Source: a virus
Virus record (IMG/VR): IMGVR_UViG_3300042881_000563
Coordinates: 1 to 29,321 of that record
Direction: 5' to 3' (one strand)
DNA: 29,321 nt
The notes under the pieces are model-generated. The model was given only the letters and a program-made list of their open reading frames with translations, had not been told where the DNA came from and did no database searches. Both the position numbers and the translations under genes were made by a program. Below are positions 21,798-28,715 of this stretch, one piece after another. How positions within the stretch are numbered: the stretch's first letter is position 1; every line of letters begins with the position of its first letter.

Positions 21798-22003
21798 TCT
21801 GTTACTTGATATAAAGCTTGAACAAATAAATTAATGTCATCATATGATACTTCATCTATAGAGCATGATAGATCAAGTAATAGAATTCCTTTATCTGTTG
21901 GTATATGAACTTGTGTTTCACTAATGATCTCATATTCTCCATCAAATATATATTCAACAGCATTGAATATAAAACCATTCTCAATTGTTACTATATTAAA
22001 CAT
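21794..22003 (-). CDS. Hypothetical acidic protein, 69 aa
   Basis: A small protein with alternating hydrophobic and acidic residues (FNIVTIENGFIFNAVEYIFD, then TDKGILLLDLSCSIDEVSYD), probably a beta-sheet fold followed by a short helix (DDINLFVQALYQVTE). No family recognised. It lies between the fibre module and the lysis cassette, overlapping the 165 aa gene by 8 bases and the spanin gene by 4. A role as a fibre-assembly chaperone or lysis accessory is possible but unsupported. Confidence 0.65.
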   Translation of the reverse strand: MFNIVTIENGFIFNAVEYIFDGEYEIISETQVHIPTDKGILLLDLSCSIDEVSYDDINLFVQALYQVTE

Positions 22004-22493
22004 AAGCTAAAACTTTACAAAGATCAATATTTGCAATATCAGATGCTTGTTGACATTGCATAGTTAATAGGATGTAGTTATCTACTGTTGCATTGAATGG
22101 CACATTAAGAACTGAACCATTTGTATAATCTGAATAAAAAGGATTAGTAAAATTAATCAAATCAGTTCCATTGTAACTGAATACCCGTTGACAATGACCA
22201 AGATATTGAGTACCACCACCATTCATTGTAAAGGTAGTATTGAATAAGGTAGCACCTGTCAAGCTGTTGGTAGTGTTGAAATAGATACGTCCATATAACT
22301 GACCAAGATTACCTGATTGTCTAAACATTCTAAATACAACTTCAAGAATGTTATCATTAGTAAAGGTATTTGCAGGTATTAAAAAAGACTTCGCTACTGT
22401 TATAGTTGTTGAACTTGTTTGTGTACCGGTTGTTCCAGAAAAACCAATTATTTTTGGATTAGAAGGACTTGAAACTTGTATTGTTGTACTCAT
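21996..22493 (-). CDS. Fibre-tip type beta protein, 165 aa
   Basis: The whole protein is beta-type (TIQVSSPSNPKIIGFSGTTG start). Residues 30-75 include AKSFLIPANTFTNDNILEVV followed by FRMFRQSGNLGQLYGRIYFN. The C-terminal domain of the 335 aa fibre at 25368-26375 has a matching IPANTFNNSTNPILNIKAFV followed by SKQPSAGTFIVRVYMTNN, so the two share a domain that I infer to be a receptor-binding or trimeric tip fold. It has no collagen-like stalk or MDILNF anchor of its own, and may attach to another fibre or be an unanchored copy. An A-rich leader precedes the ATG. Confidence 0.65.
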   Translation of the reverse strand: MSTTIQVSSPSNPKIIGFSGTTGTQTSSTTITVAKSFLIPANTFTNDNILEVVFRMFRQSGNLGQLYGRIYFNTTNSLTGATLFNTTFTMNGGGTQYLGHCQRVFSYNGTDLINFTNPFYSDYTNGSVLNVPFNATVDNYILLTMQCQQASDIANIDLCKVLAYV

Positions 22494-22520
22494 TATAAAT
22501 TAATATGTTTTATTTATAGC

Positions 22521-23771
22521 TTATCTACTTATTTCTTCCCAATCTACAGAAACATATGCACCTAAAGTTCCTCCTATAGCATCAATAGCCATTTCAATTA
22601 CTAATTCAAAAGGAGTTCCTGTAAAAGTATTTCTTTCAAGTTGAGTTGCAAATAAAGCTTCTTTTAATATGTTAATACTTGGAGAACCTTGGTTAGAAGA
22701 GTTTACATATCCTTGTGCTAATACTCTACCTCCAGCAGCAGATGTACCTGTTAAGTTATATGCAACAGCAGAATCAACCCCAACAGCAGTCCATAAACCA
22801 CCAGTTATAGTTGCAGATTGAACAACTCTCCAAGCATAGTTTTTACCATTACCTAAACCTAATATAGACGCAGCAGTAAGTATTACAATTCCATCTAGTT
22901 TAGTTGGTATAAGTCTTAATCCTACAATAGGATAAAATGTCCCTGCTACTGGAAATGTTCTTGGAGTAAGTATTGGTGTACCAACAGCTTGTTGTGCTCC
23001 TCTTAACTCATATCCTCCCTCTGATATTACAGAAGAACAAACTTGTTTTAATGTGGTTGCTGTTGCAGTTGATGCATTAAGTATCTCGTATCTTAATGGT
23101 AATGAAGCTGTAGTAATGTAAGTAGAAGTAATTAAGTTAGCATGATTAAATCTATGACAAACTATAAAGTTCCCATCTATTATAAATCCTATTCTTACTG
23201 TGCCTTCACCTAACCACTCAATATCCATAAATAGAATCTGAGCTTTACTAATATCTAAAGTTATTCCTGATGGTCCATTACCATCCATTGTGTCAGCATT
23301 CCAAGAAGCTTGGGGTACAACAGTTTCAGTTACTACACCTGTAACTAGACTTCTTTCTACAAAACTTAAAGTATTATCTCTTAATTCAATGTATATACCA
23401 TTTTCTGTTCCAAAATAACCTACTCTTTGTCTTAAGTTAGTTTGAGCTGGAGCCATTACAAATGTATTCATAACCAACAAAGACTTACCTGGTTGATAAG
23501 AAAACACTTTTGCTGTTTCTCTTATTACTTCAGATCCAGCTGTACCAGTTACATTTAGATTTACTAATCCTTCATTTGGACTAAATACTGCAGTACCTCC
23601 ACTTGTTGTAGAAGTATTCCATAAACCATTATCTCTATATCTATGAGATGAATCAAATAATGTTAATGGTTGTGCGGTTCTAATTCTACCAAATGCATCT
23701 GTGAGCATTGGGTATTGGGTAAGAATATCATTAGAACCTGAACCTCCAGCTATGGAAACTATGGTACTCAT
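22521..23771 (-). CDS. Widespread phage virion protein, 416 aa
   Basis: This is a conserved structural family seen across many large phages. Key blocks: DAFGRIRTAQPLTLFDSSHR (about residues 26-45), VFSYQPGKSLLVMNTFVMA near 89-107, the LRQRVGYFGTENGIYIEL strand pair, LDISKAQILFMDIEWLGEGT near 172-191, VRIGFIIDGN, LPLRYEILNAS and VISEGGYELRG near 250. The family is found in virions, often near tail-fibre or baseplate genes, but its role is not settled to my knowledge. The N-terminus has a glycine-rich SIAGGSGSND linker. It is in the fibre module, 3 bases after the 112 aa gene, so an appendage or baseplate role fits. Confidence 0.8.
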   Translation of the reverse strand: MSTIVSIAGGSGSNDILTQYPMLTDAFGRIRTAQPLTLFDSSHRYRDNGLWNTSTTSGGTAVFSPNEGLVNLNVTGTAGSEVIRETAKVFSYQPGKSLLVMNTFVMAPAQTNLRQRVGYFGTENGIYIELRDNTLSFVERSLVTGVVTETVVPQASWNADTMDGNGPSGITLDISKAQILFMDIEWLGEGTVRIGFIIDGNFIVCHRFNHANLITSTYITTASLPLRYEILNASTATATTLKQVCSSVISEGGYELRGAQQAVGTPILTPRTFPVAGTFYPIVGLRLIPTKLDGIVILTAASILGLGNGKNYAWRVVQSATITGGLWTAVGVDSAVAYNLTGTSAAGGRVLAQGYVNSSNQGSPSINILKEALFATQLERNTFTGTPFELVIEMAIDAIGGTLGAYVSVDWEEISR

Positions 23772-23774
23772 AAG

Positions 23775-24113
23775 TTATTGTATCCAAGTAATTAAAAATG
23801 TAGTACCTGTTGCATCATAAGTAATACCACTTAGAGTGTTATTCTTATCAGGAGCAAAATTTACAGTTGTTCCTGCAGGTATTGTAACACCATTGACTGT
23901 TCCAGAAGCAGTTCCAACATTGGCTATTGAAAAACCATATGTTACTGATATACCTCCAGCACCAGTATCAGAAAGAATTACAGGTGTTCTTGTTGCTACT
24001 GCACTACTCCCTACTAAAAAATCATAAATTTTTTGTAGACCTTCAAGTACTTTTAATTGCCATGGGAAGTTATTTCCCTTGTTTCCGTAATCTTTTAAAT
24101 TTCCTATTGACAT
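23775..24113 (-). CDS. Small fibre-module protein, 112 aa
   Basis: The start MSIGNLKDYGNKGNNFPWQL followed by KVLEGLQ is a pattern I recall from short Bacteroidota phage fibre-associated proteins. The second half is beta-type and Gly/Thr/Val-rich (VNGVTIPAGTTVNFAPDKNN followed by TLSGITYDATGTTFLITWIQ). It is probably a small virion protein with an N-terminal docking helix and a C-terminal beta domain. The gene is between the 156 aa anchor paralog and the 416 aa virion protein, with gaps of 12 and 3 bases, and no own promoter is seen. Function inferred from company only. Confidence 0.7.
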   Translation of the reverse strand: MSIGNLKDYGNKGNNFPWQLKVLEGLQKIYDFLVGSSAVATRTPVILSDTGAGGISVTYGFSIANVGTASGTVNGVTIPAGTTVNFAPDKNNTLSGITYDATGTTFLITWIQ

Positions 24114-24125
24114 AATTAGTATTTG

Positions 24126-24596
24126 TTAATTAATAATCATAAAGTGAATTCTTACTGCTTGGTTTAAGGCAGCATTTCCACCATTTCCAATGGTAACACC
24201 AAAAGATCCTGCTTGCACAATTCCCAAAATTAAAGAGGGTATACCCGCTGCTGCTCCTCCATATTGCACTGTAAGAAGTACTTTTGATGTTGCAGTAACT
24301 TTATCATTAAGCACAGTAAAACTTGTTTTTGCATTTGCAGCAAGAGTAGAAGATACTGTAGTAATTACTCCATTATGAGCATTTATTTTAACTGGTGTTG
24401 TAATACTTGTCAACTGAGTTACAGTATCAGTATCATATAGTGATTGTAATGGTGCAGCATTAACTGCTAGTGGTAACCAACCGTCATCTCTAGAAGAATC
24501 TTGAGCCCCAATAGGTAATAGGTTAGTAACATCTGTAGGAAGGGTTTCTCTGTAGTTTCCTGCTTTAATCCAGGAAATAAAATTTAGAATATCCAT
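24126..24596 (-). CDS. Fibre-anchor paralog C, 156 aa (MDILNF family)
   Basis: The first 50 residues are an anchor module shared with two other genes: MDILNFISWI, then a Leu-Leu-Pro-Ile-Gly motif (LLPIGAQ), then SRDDGWLPLAV. The remaining 100 residues are beta-type and replace the C-terminal domain of its paralogs (TVTQLTSITTPVKINAHNGV followed by ITTVSSTLAANAKTSFTVLN). It should attach to the virion via the anchor and present a short beta domain. It starts 3 bases after the 38 aa gene. C-terminal sequence shows no clear similarity to the 209 aa or 335 aa copies, a sign of domain exchange behind a fixed anchor. Confidence 0.75.
   Translation of the reverse strand: MDILNFISWIKAGNYRETLPTDVTNLLPIGAQDSSRDDGWLPLAVNAAPLQSLYDTDTVTQLTSITTPVKINAHNGVITTVSSTLAANAKTSFTVLNDKVTATSKVLLTVQYGGAAAGIPSLILGIVQAGSFGVTIGNGGNAALNQAVRIHFMIIN
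24567..24596 (-). repeat. Fibre-anchor coding repeat, copy 3 (paralog C)
   Basis: Third copy of the 30-base MDILNFISWI coding repeat. The three copies could serve as sites for homologous exchange of the downstream domains. Confidence 0.8.
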
Positions 24597-24599
24597 GAT

Positions 24600-24716
24600 C
24601 TATCTTTTACCTTGTTCAACATATTTTTGTTTCTGATTATCATATTTATCTAAAACTTTTTTAGAGTCTTTACCATACTTTTTTTCTAGATATGTTCTTA
24701 AATTATTTGTTGCCAT
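24600..24716 (-). CDS. 38 aa Lys/Tyr-rich small protein
   Basis: A 38-codon frame lies between anchor paralogs B and C: it starts MATNNLRTYLEKKYGKDSKK followed by VLDKYDNQKQKYVEQGKR and ends with TAG 3 bases before the next ATG. Predicted as a charged amphipathic helix pair. The start lies 10 bases after the upstream stop. No family recognised. Tight placement supports expression; it may be an accessory of the neighbouring fibre proteins. Confidence 0.6.
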   Translation of the reverse strand: MATNNLRTYLEKKYGKDSKKVLDKYDNQKQKYVEQGKR

Positions 24717-24726
24717 AATGTATATT

Positions 24727-25356
24727 TTAATTAAAGAATTCTACTGTTGCTGATATAGGCACAGCTATTGTAAAGTCAATTACTACTGTTGCATCAAAAG
24801 AGGTACCTGCTGTCATTACTAATGTAAACCAATGATCTTCTGGAGCACTAATTGTATCATCATCTGCTATAAAAGTAGATGCTGTTGAAATTAAATTACC
24901 AGAGCCATCTGCTACCAAAACAGTTCTTGCCATTGCAGAAGCAACAGTGTCATATACATTTGTGTTATCAGCAAGAATAACAGAGTCTTCTCTAACTCTT
25001 AATAGCTTATCAGAACCTACAACAACACCAATTAATAATGCATAACTAGCAGCACCATTAACTACTGCTATTCCTTGTATTCTGTATTTTTTATATATGC
25101 TACCATTAGATAGTGTAATAGTCCCTCCTATTGTAGACATAGTAGCTTGAACAGCTGGTTCAAGTGAACCATCAACAAAAGTTACTGAAGGATCACCTAC
25201 TTGACTAGCAAAGTCAGAAACTTTTATAGCTACAGTAGTGTATTTATCATCTCTAGTTTCTGTTCTGATTCCAATAGGAAGCAAAGCATCATCAGGAGCT
25301 GATGTAACAACTCTTCTTTTACTAGCTATCCAGGAGATAAAATTTAGTATGTCCAT
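24727..25356 (-). CDS. Fibre-anchor paralog B, 209 aa (MDILNF family)
   Basis: The anchor module is MDILNFISWI, ASKRRVVTSAPDDALLPIGI, then TRDDKYTTVAIKVSDFASQV (residues 1-53). Behind it is a beta-rich domain (ATMSTIGGTITLSNGSIYKK, SYALLIGVVVGSDKLLRVRE, DATVVIDFTIAVPISATVEF). Compared with paralog A the collagen-like stalk and the carbohydrate-binding-like module are missing. It is 11 bases downstream of paralog A and 10 upstream of the 38 aa gene. Likely a short virion appendage or adhesin. Confidence 0.75.
   Translation of the reverse strand: MDILNFISWIASKRRVVTSAPDDALLPIGIRTETRDDKYTTVAIKVSDFASQVGDPSVTFVDGSLEPAVQATMSTIGGTITLSNGSIYKKYRIQGIAVVNGAASYALLIGVVVGSDKLLRVREDSVILADNTNVYDTVASAMARTVLVADGSGNLISTASTFIADDDTISAPEDHWFTLVMTAGTSFDATVVIDFTIAVPISATVEFFN
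25327..25356 (-). repeat. Fibre-anchor coding repeat, copy 2 (paralog B)
   Basis: Second copy of the 30-base MDILNFISWI coding repeat, with a few third-position changes relative to the other two. Confidence 0.8.
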
Positions 25357-25367
25357 GATGTATTAAA

Positions 25368-26375
25368 TTAGATTCTAACAACTGAAAGAAATCTTCTACT
25401 GATGTTAGCAAACGCACCTACTGCTTCAACAGTAACTGCAATATATACATTTTGTGACCAGTTTATAACTCCGGAAGATGTAGCATTGCTAAATAAAGGA
25501 GAATTATAGTTAGTCGCAGTTGCAGCAACTGAACTATCAGAATTTGAATCTCCGTCAATAAGACCATTGTTTACAGAATAAAGTGTATTTATGTTACACC
25601 ATACATCTCTTTCAAACTTAGTTCCTATTTGTGTAGATCCAACTGTAGCAGTGTTTGTTCCACCAAGTAAAAATCCACCAGCAGTGTATACATTGCCAAC
25701 ATTAGGAATATTATTTGTCATGTAAACTCTAACAATAAAAGTACCAGCACTAGGTTGTTTACTAACAAAAGCTTTTATATTAAGAATTGGATTAGTACTA
25801 TTATTAAATGTATTTGCTGGAATGGTAGATGCAGACATTGTATACTGGTTTCCATTATTTGGAAAACCATATGTTGGTTGAAATGTATTACTAAAACTTG
25901 GAGAAGCTGTACCAGATGGGCCAACAGGACCTTGGATACCTTGCGGACCTTGAGGTCCAGTAGCTCCTTGAGAAGCTAACAATGCCCACTTAGTAGGATC
26001 TAAGTTAGGTGTAGTTGTTGTAGGGCCTACATTAGCAGTACAGAACCAAGAAGCTCCACCATAACCTACTGCATCATCAACTACATAACTATTTAATGCT
26101 GACCATGCACCTTGCCAATTAAGACCTGCTGGTCCTACTGGTCCTGGTACACCTTGTGGTCCTTGTGGTCCTTGTGCTCCTGGTATACCTTGTGGTCCTG
26201 GAGGAAGTCCAGCAGCAACTTGTGTTGCAAAGTTTTGTACAGAAATTGCAGCTGTTAAATATGAGTCATCTCTTCTTTCGTCTAGTAATGCAACAGGTAA
26301 CAAACTTGTTGCAGGATCTGCAGAAGTAACTACTCTACGACCTCTAATCCAAGAAATAAAATTTAAAATATCCAT
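25368..26375 (-). CDS. Fibre-anchor paralog A with collagen-like stalk, 335 aa
   Basis: Domains in order: anchor 1-55 (MDILNFISWI, LLPVAL, RRDDSYLTAAISVQNFATQV); collagen-like Gly-X-Y stretch 59-84 (GPQGIPGAQGPQGPQGVPGP); a module at 87-133 with WQGAWSALNSYVVDDAVGYG then GASWFCTANV and a late Trp, the pattern of small carbohydrate-binding modules (CBM5/12-like); a second collagen-like stretch 137-155 (GATGPQGPQGIQGPVGPSG); and a beta-type C-terminal domain 160-335 that begins with an IPANTF motif also found in the 165 aa protein. It is probably a trimeric adhesion fibre that binds host surface glycan. It starts with the A-rich leader TTTTTAAAAACAAAAACAATC. Confidence 0.8.
   Translation of the reverse strand: MDILNFISWIRGRRVVTSADPATSLLPVALLDERRDDSYLTAAISVQNFATQVAAGLPPGPQGIPGAQGPQGPQGVPGPVGPAGLNWQGAWSALNSYVVDDAVGYGGASWFCTANVGPTTTTPNLDPTKWALLASQGATGPQGPQGIQGPVGPSGTASPSFSNTFQPTYGFPNNGNQYTMSASTIPANTFNNSTNPILNIKAFVSKQPSAGTFIVRVYMTNNIPNVGNVYTAGGFLLGGTNTATVGSTQIGTKFERDVWCNINTLYSVNNGLIDGDSNSDSSVAATATNYNSPLFSNATSSGVINWSQNVYIAVTVEAVGAFANISRRFLSVVRI
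26346..26375 (-). repeat. Fibre-anchor coding repeat, copy 1 (paralog A)
   Basis: Thirty bases encoding MDILNFISWI. They are nearly identical to 25327-25356 and 24567-24596 (core AGGAAATAAAATTTAGAATA-type on the plus strand). The similarity at DNA level extends further, more weakly, over the first 150 bases of the three genes. Confidence 0.8.
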
Positions 26376-26447
26376 GATTGTTTTTGTTTTTAAAAATAAT
26401 TATATACACTATATCTATAATATAATGAAAATTATTTAGATAACAAA

Positions 26448-26597
26448 TTATTTCTCCTGGATATTTTGTTCTTGCGGTGGGTTTTGCTCTTGTATTATTT
26501 TTTCTAAGTACTGCACTAACGGTAATGCATACTTAAATGGTATCTCAGCTAAATAAGTTTTTAGCTCCTCAATGTTTTTTTCTTCTAGTGTTATCAT
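26448..26597 (-). CDS. 49 aa helical small protein
   Basis: A 49-codon frame begins at ATG 26595-26597, overlapping the stop of the 82 aa gene as ATGA. It reads MITLEEKNIEELKTYLAEIP followed by FKYALPLVQYLEKIIQEQNP and a Gln/Pro/Glu tail, probably two amphipathic helices. The following 72 bases to the next gene are AT-rich with no further frame. The ATGA overlap supports translational coupling. No family recognised; a fibre-assembly helper is one option. Confidence 0.65.
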   Translation of the reverse strand: MITLEEKNIEELKTYLAEIPFKYALPLVQYLEKIIQEQNPPQEQNIQEK

Positions 26598-26842
26598 GAT
26601 ATTATTGTTACTCCTATAGCATCTGCTACATATTTATTTACTATATTGTTATCTGTACCCCATGCAGCAAACTGCTCCTCCGTCATGGTGTAGTTGCCAT
26701 CCAATAAGCCTGTGCCATCCTCATCATATAGTTGCCAATATGTTGTAGCTGTGGTAGCATTGGTAGCAAAGTTCAAAACAAGCACTGACATCTGAGATGC
26801 TGTGCCTTTGGTTGGTATGTTAAGTGGTTCTATGTGTATCAT
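26594..26842 (-). CDS. Small fibre-companion protein, 82 aa
   Basis: I placed the start at the ATG at 26840-26842, the ninth codon of a longer frame, because it overlaps the TAA of the preceding fibre gene by one base (TAATG) and gives MIHIEPLNIPTKGTASQMSV. The beta-type start is followed by ATTYWQLYDEDGTGLLDGNY followed by TMTEEQFAAWGTDNNIVNKY and VADAIGV. This WxLYDxxGxxLxxGNxxMxxxxFxxWGTDxxxVxxYVAxxIG pattern is one I recall from small proteins next to Bacteroidota phage fibre genes. Its role could be fibre assembly or tip capping, which is inference. Confidence 0.75.
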   Translation of the reverse strand: MIHIEPLNIPTKGTASQMSVLVLNFATNATTATTYWQLYDEDGTGLLDGNYTMTEEQFAAWGTDNNIVNKYVADAIGVTIIS

Positions 26843-28140
26843 TATACTGATGTTATTGTTTCCCAAGCTGATGCAGTTCTAACACATAGCTTGTTTAATG
26901 TTGTATCATATACCACTAAGCCTGCAGCAGGTGAAGCTATTGCATTCTTTTGTGTGGTTGTCATTCGTGGGGGTAGGAAGCCACGAGTAGTTGAGTCAAC
27001 TGCTAATTGTGCTGATGCTTGATAGGTCAAACCTCCCACACTACTTATTGACACAGATGAGGTAGTAACTTTTACTGCATCCGTTCCTGCAGATAATGCC
27101 CGAATTTCCATTCCATCAGTTGGAGTACCCGTACCACGTGCAATATAGATATTGTTGTTATTCATTAACAAAGAACCACCCGTTAAAGTCAAGTTACCAC
27201 TCACCCTAGCAGTACCATTCACATTTAACTTAAATCCTGTATCTGTGGTGGTGTTAATTAAAAAGTTACCTGTAGAGCCAGTAAATTGTGCAATCTGAGC
27301 TGCTTTTCCGTTGTAAATTAACGTATCTCTAAAATGTGTAGTTCCTGCTGAAGCACCACTATAATTCAAAATCAGAGATGAATTTGCATTGGTTCCATAG
27401 TTACCATTAATGGAATTACCAAAAGCATATACTTGCCCTAAATTATTTACTTGTGTTATTGATGAGGTAATTAATAACATTCCAGTACCTTTAGGACTAA
27501 GGGTTAAATTTATATTAGAACTACTACCTATTAAGGAAATAGTATTATAACTTATTCCTATCCCTTGTGTTAAATTATTAGCAAAAACACTTAATGTGTT
27601 ACCACCTAAATTATCTGCACTAATGATATTTGCATCACCCCTTAAATCAAATGTTTTTGTTGGTGTACTTGTACCTATCCCTAGTCTATTATTTGTGTTA
27701 TCCCAAAATAAGTTAGCACTCTGCTGTAGCACATTACCTGTACCTTGGAATAGTACCCCGCCAATAGTACCTGATGCTATTGCTGTGGTGCCTACTGTGA
27801 GGCTACTGCTACCACCATATTGTGGTATATTTAAAGTAGATCCAGTTAAAGTAGCTGCACCTGACGTACCTGTAGTAGTTAAAGTTAGTAAAGGTTGATA
27901 AGTTGCTGCAGCTGTGGCAGATGTAATAAATCCTGAAGGATTAGTAAGAGGATAATACTGTAAGTCATAAGTGGGTAAACCATTACTCCATACTACTCCT
28001 GGGTTAGGATAAAATCCAGAAAGATCTCCACCAGCAGCTCCTGTTGGAGGACCACCACCAATAGTCTTTGGCTTACCATCTGGACCATTTACTTGTAATC
28101 CACCACCAAATATATTTCCGTCTTTATCAACTATCTGCAT
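26842..28140 (-). CDS. Tail fibre / adhesin, 432 aa
   Basis: The N-terminus MQIVDKDGNIFGGGLQVNGP may dock to the partner 103 aa protein. Residues 36-60 have AAGGDLSGFYPNPGVVW, a repeat unit common in Bacteroidota phage fibres, followed by YYPLTNPSGFITSATAAATY. The shaft is Gly/Thr/Asn-rich with LFWDNTNNRLGIGTSTPTKT near 145-165. The C-terminal 60 residues (RGFLPPRMTTTQKNAIASPA followed by AGLVVYDTTLNKLCVRTASA) are a tip element also seen in other fibres. There is no peptidase S74 intramolecular chaperone dyad visible. The start overlaps the 103 aa gene by 14 bases. It is the longest fibre in the window and probably a receptor-binding protein. Confidence 0.8.
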   Translation of the reverse strand: MQIVDKDGNIFGGGLQVNGPDGKPKTIGGGPPTGAAGGDLSGFYPNPGVVWSNGLPTYDLQYYPLTNPSGFITSATAAATYQPLLTLTTTGTSGAATLTGSTLNIPQYGGSSSLTVGTTAIASGTIGGVLFQGTGNVLQQSANLFWDNTNNRLGIGTSTPTKTFDLRGDANIISADNLGGNTLSVFANNLTQGIGISYNTISLIGSSSNINLTLSPKGTGMLLITSSITQVNNLGQVYAFGNSINGNYGTNANSSLILNYSGASAGTTHFRDTLIYNGKAAQIAQFTGSTGNFLINTTTDTGFKLNVNGTARVSGNLTLTGGSLLMNNNNIYIARGTGTPTDGMEIRALSAGTDAVKVTTSSVSISSVGGLTYQASAQLAVDSTTRGFLPPRMTTTQKNAIASPAAGLVVYDTTLNKLCVRTASAWETITSV

Positions 28141-28438
28141 AATCTATACCGTATACATAATAAGTTGTACCAGGAATGTTTGAATATACAACCAATTCAT
28201 CCCCTTCTTTTAATGCGTATGTTAAACCATCAGTAACTGTATCTCCAGCACTCAAGTTTAATTCATATAATGTTTCACTACTGGCAGATAATGCATCATA
28301 TCTTTCTAATGTAAGAACATATACTAAAGGATTGTAAAATCTTAAGGTTAATATTTTAGTTAATAAAGGGCTACCACTACCTATATATAAGATAGTTCCA
28401 GCAACATTAACTTCTCCTTGTTTAACAAATTCTGCCAT
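28127..28438 (-). CDS. Small beta protein of the fibre module, 103 aa
   Basis: A beta-type protein with VAGTILYIGSGSPLLTKILT followed by LRFYNPLVYVLTLERYDALS and ELNLSAGDTVTDGLTYALKE followed by GDELVVYSNIPGTTYYVYGI. This sandwich-like pattern suggests a small virion protein, perhaps a fibre collar or adaptor. It is the first gene after the terminator at 28451-28479 and only 12 bases separate the U tract from its ATG, leaving no space for a standard promoter downstream of the hairpin. It overlaps the fibre gene by 14 bases. Confidence 0.7.
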   Translation of the reverse strand: MAEFVKQGEVNVAGTILYIGSGSPLLTKILTLRFYNPLVYVLTLERYDALSASSETLYELNLSAGDTVTDGLTYALKEGDELVVYSNIPGTTYYVYGIDYADS

Positions 28439-28450
28439 ACATCAATATAC

Positions 28451-28479
28451 AAAAAAATCCCCAGCTTTGCAACTGGGGA
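28451..28479 (-). terminator. Rho-independent terminator between the 64 aa and 103 aa genes
   Basis: TCCCCAG (28458-28464) pairs with CTGGGGA (28473-28479) around the loop CTTTGCAA. On the minus strand seven U residues follow (28451-28457). It lies 41 bases past the 64 aa stop and 12 bases before the next ATG. Confidence 0.9.
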
Positions 28480-28520
28480 CTATTTTGCTGTATTACTAGA
28501 AACATGGAAAGAAATACAGA

Positions 28521-28715
28521 CTAGAGTATTAGGCCGATTGTTAGTGCAAGGGATAACATAACTGCAATGCAAACATTTGCAATTTTAAAATCATCTTCAT
28601 TAATTACATACTGTTGTGATATCTTATCATATACTGGTTTGTATAAGATATGTGCTATTGCCCAAAGCATAGCAATGCATGTAAATAACACAATAATTGC
28701 AACTATTTTCATCAT
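28521..28715 (-). CDS. Small membrane protein, 64 aa, two spans
   Basis: Two hydrophobic helices are visible: residues 3-25 (KIVAIIVLFTCIAMLWAIAH) and 45-64 (IANVCIAVMLSLALTIGLIL), joined by a polar loop (KPVYDKISQQYVINEDDFK). No signal peptide cleavage site or lipobox is seen. It could be an inner-membrane protein for superinfection exclusion or similar accessory function; that is a guess. Its start overlaps the 84 aa gene by 4 bases, and a strong terminator follows, so it ends the operon running in from the right side. Confidence 0.7.
   Translation of the reverse strand: MMKIVAIIVLFTCIAMLWAIAHILYKPVYDKISQQYVINEDDFKIANVCIAVMLSLALTIGLIL

Noticed and set aside
24126-26375. Diversity-generating retroelement acting on the fibre genes
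   Set aside because: No reverse transcriptase gene and no template/variable repeat with adenine-biased differences is seen. The repeated part is the conserved anchor, not a variable tip.
26843-26866. Eight-codon-longer start for the 82 aa fibre companion
   Set aside because: It would overlap the end of the fibre gene by 25 bases, whereas the ATG at 26840-26842 forms a TAATG junction and begins with a plausible strand.
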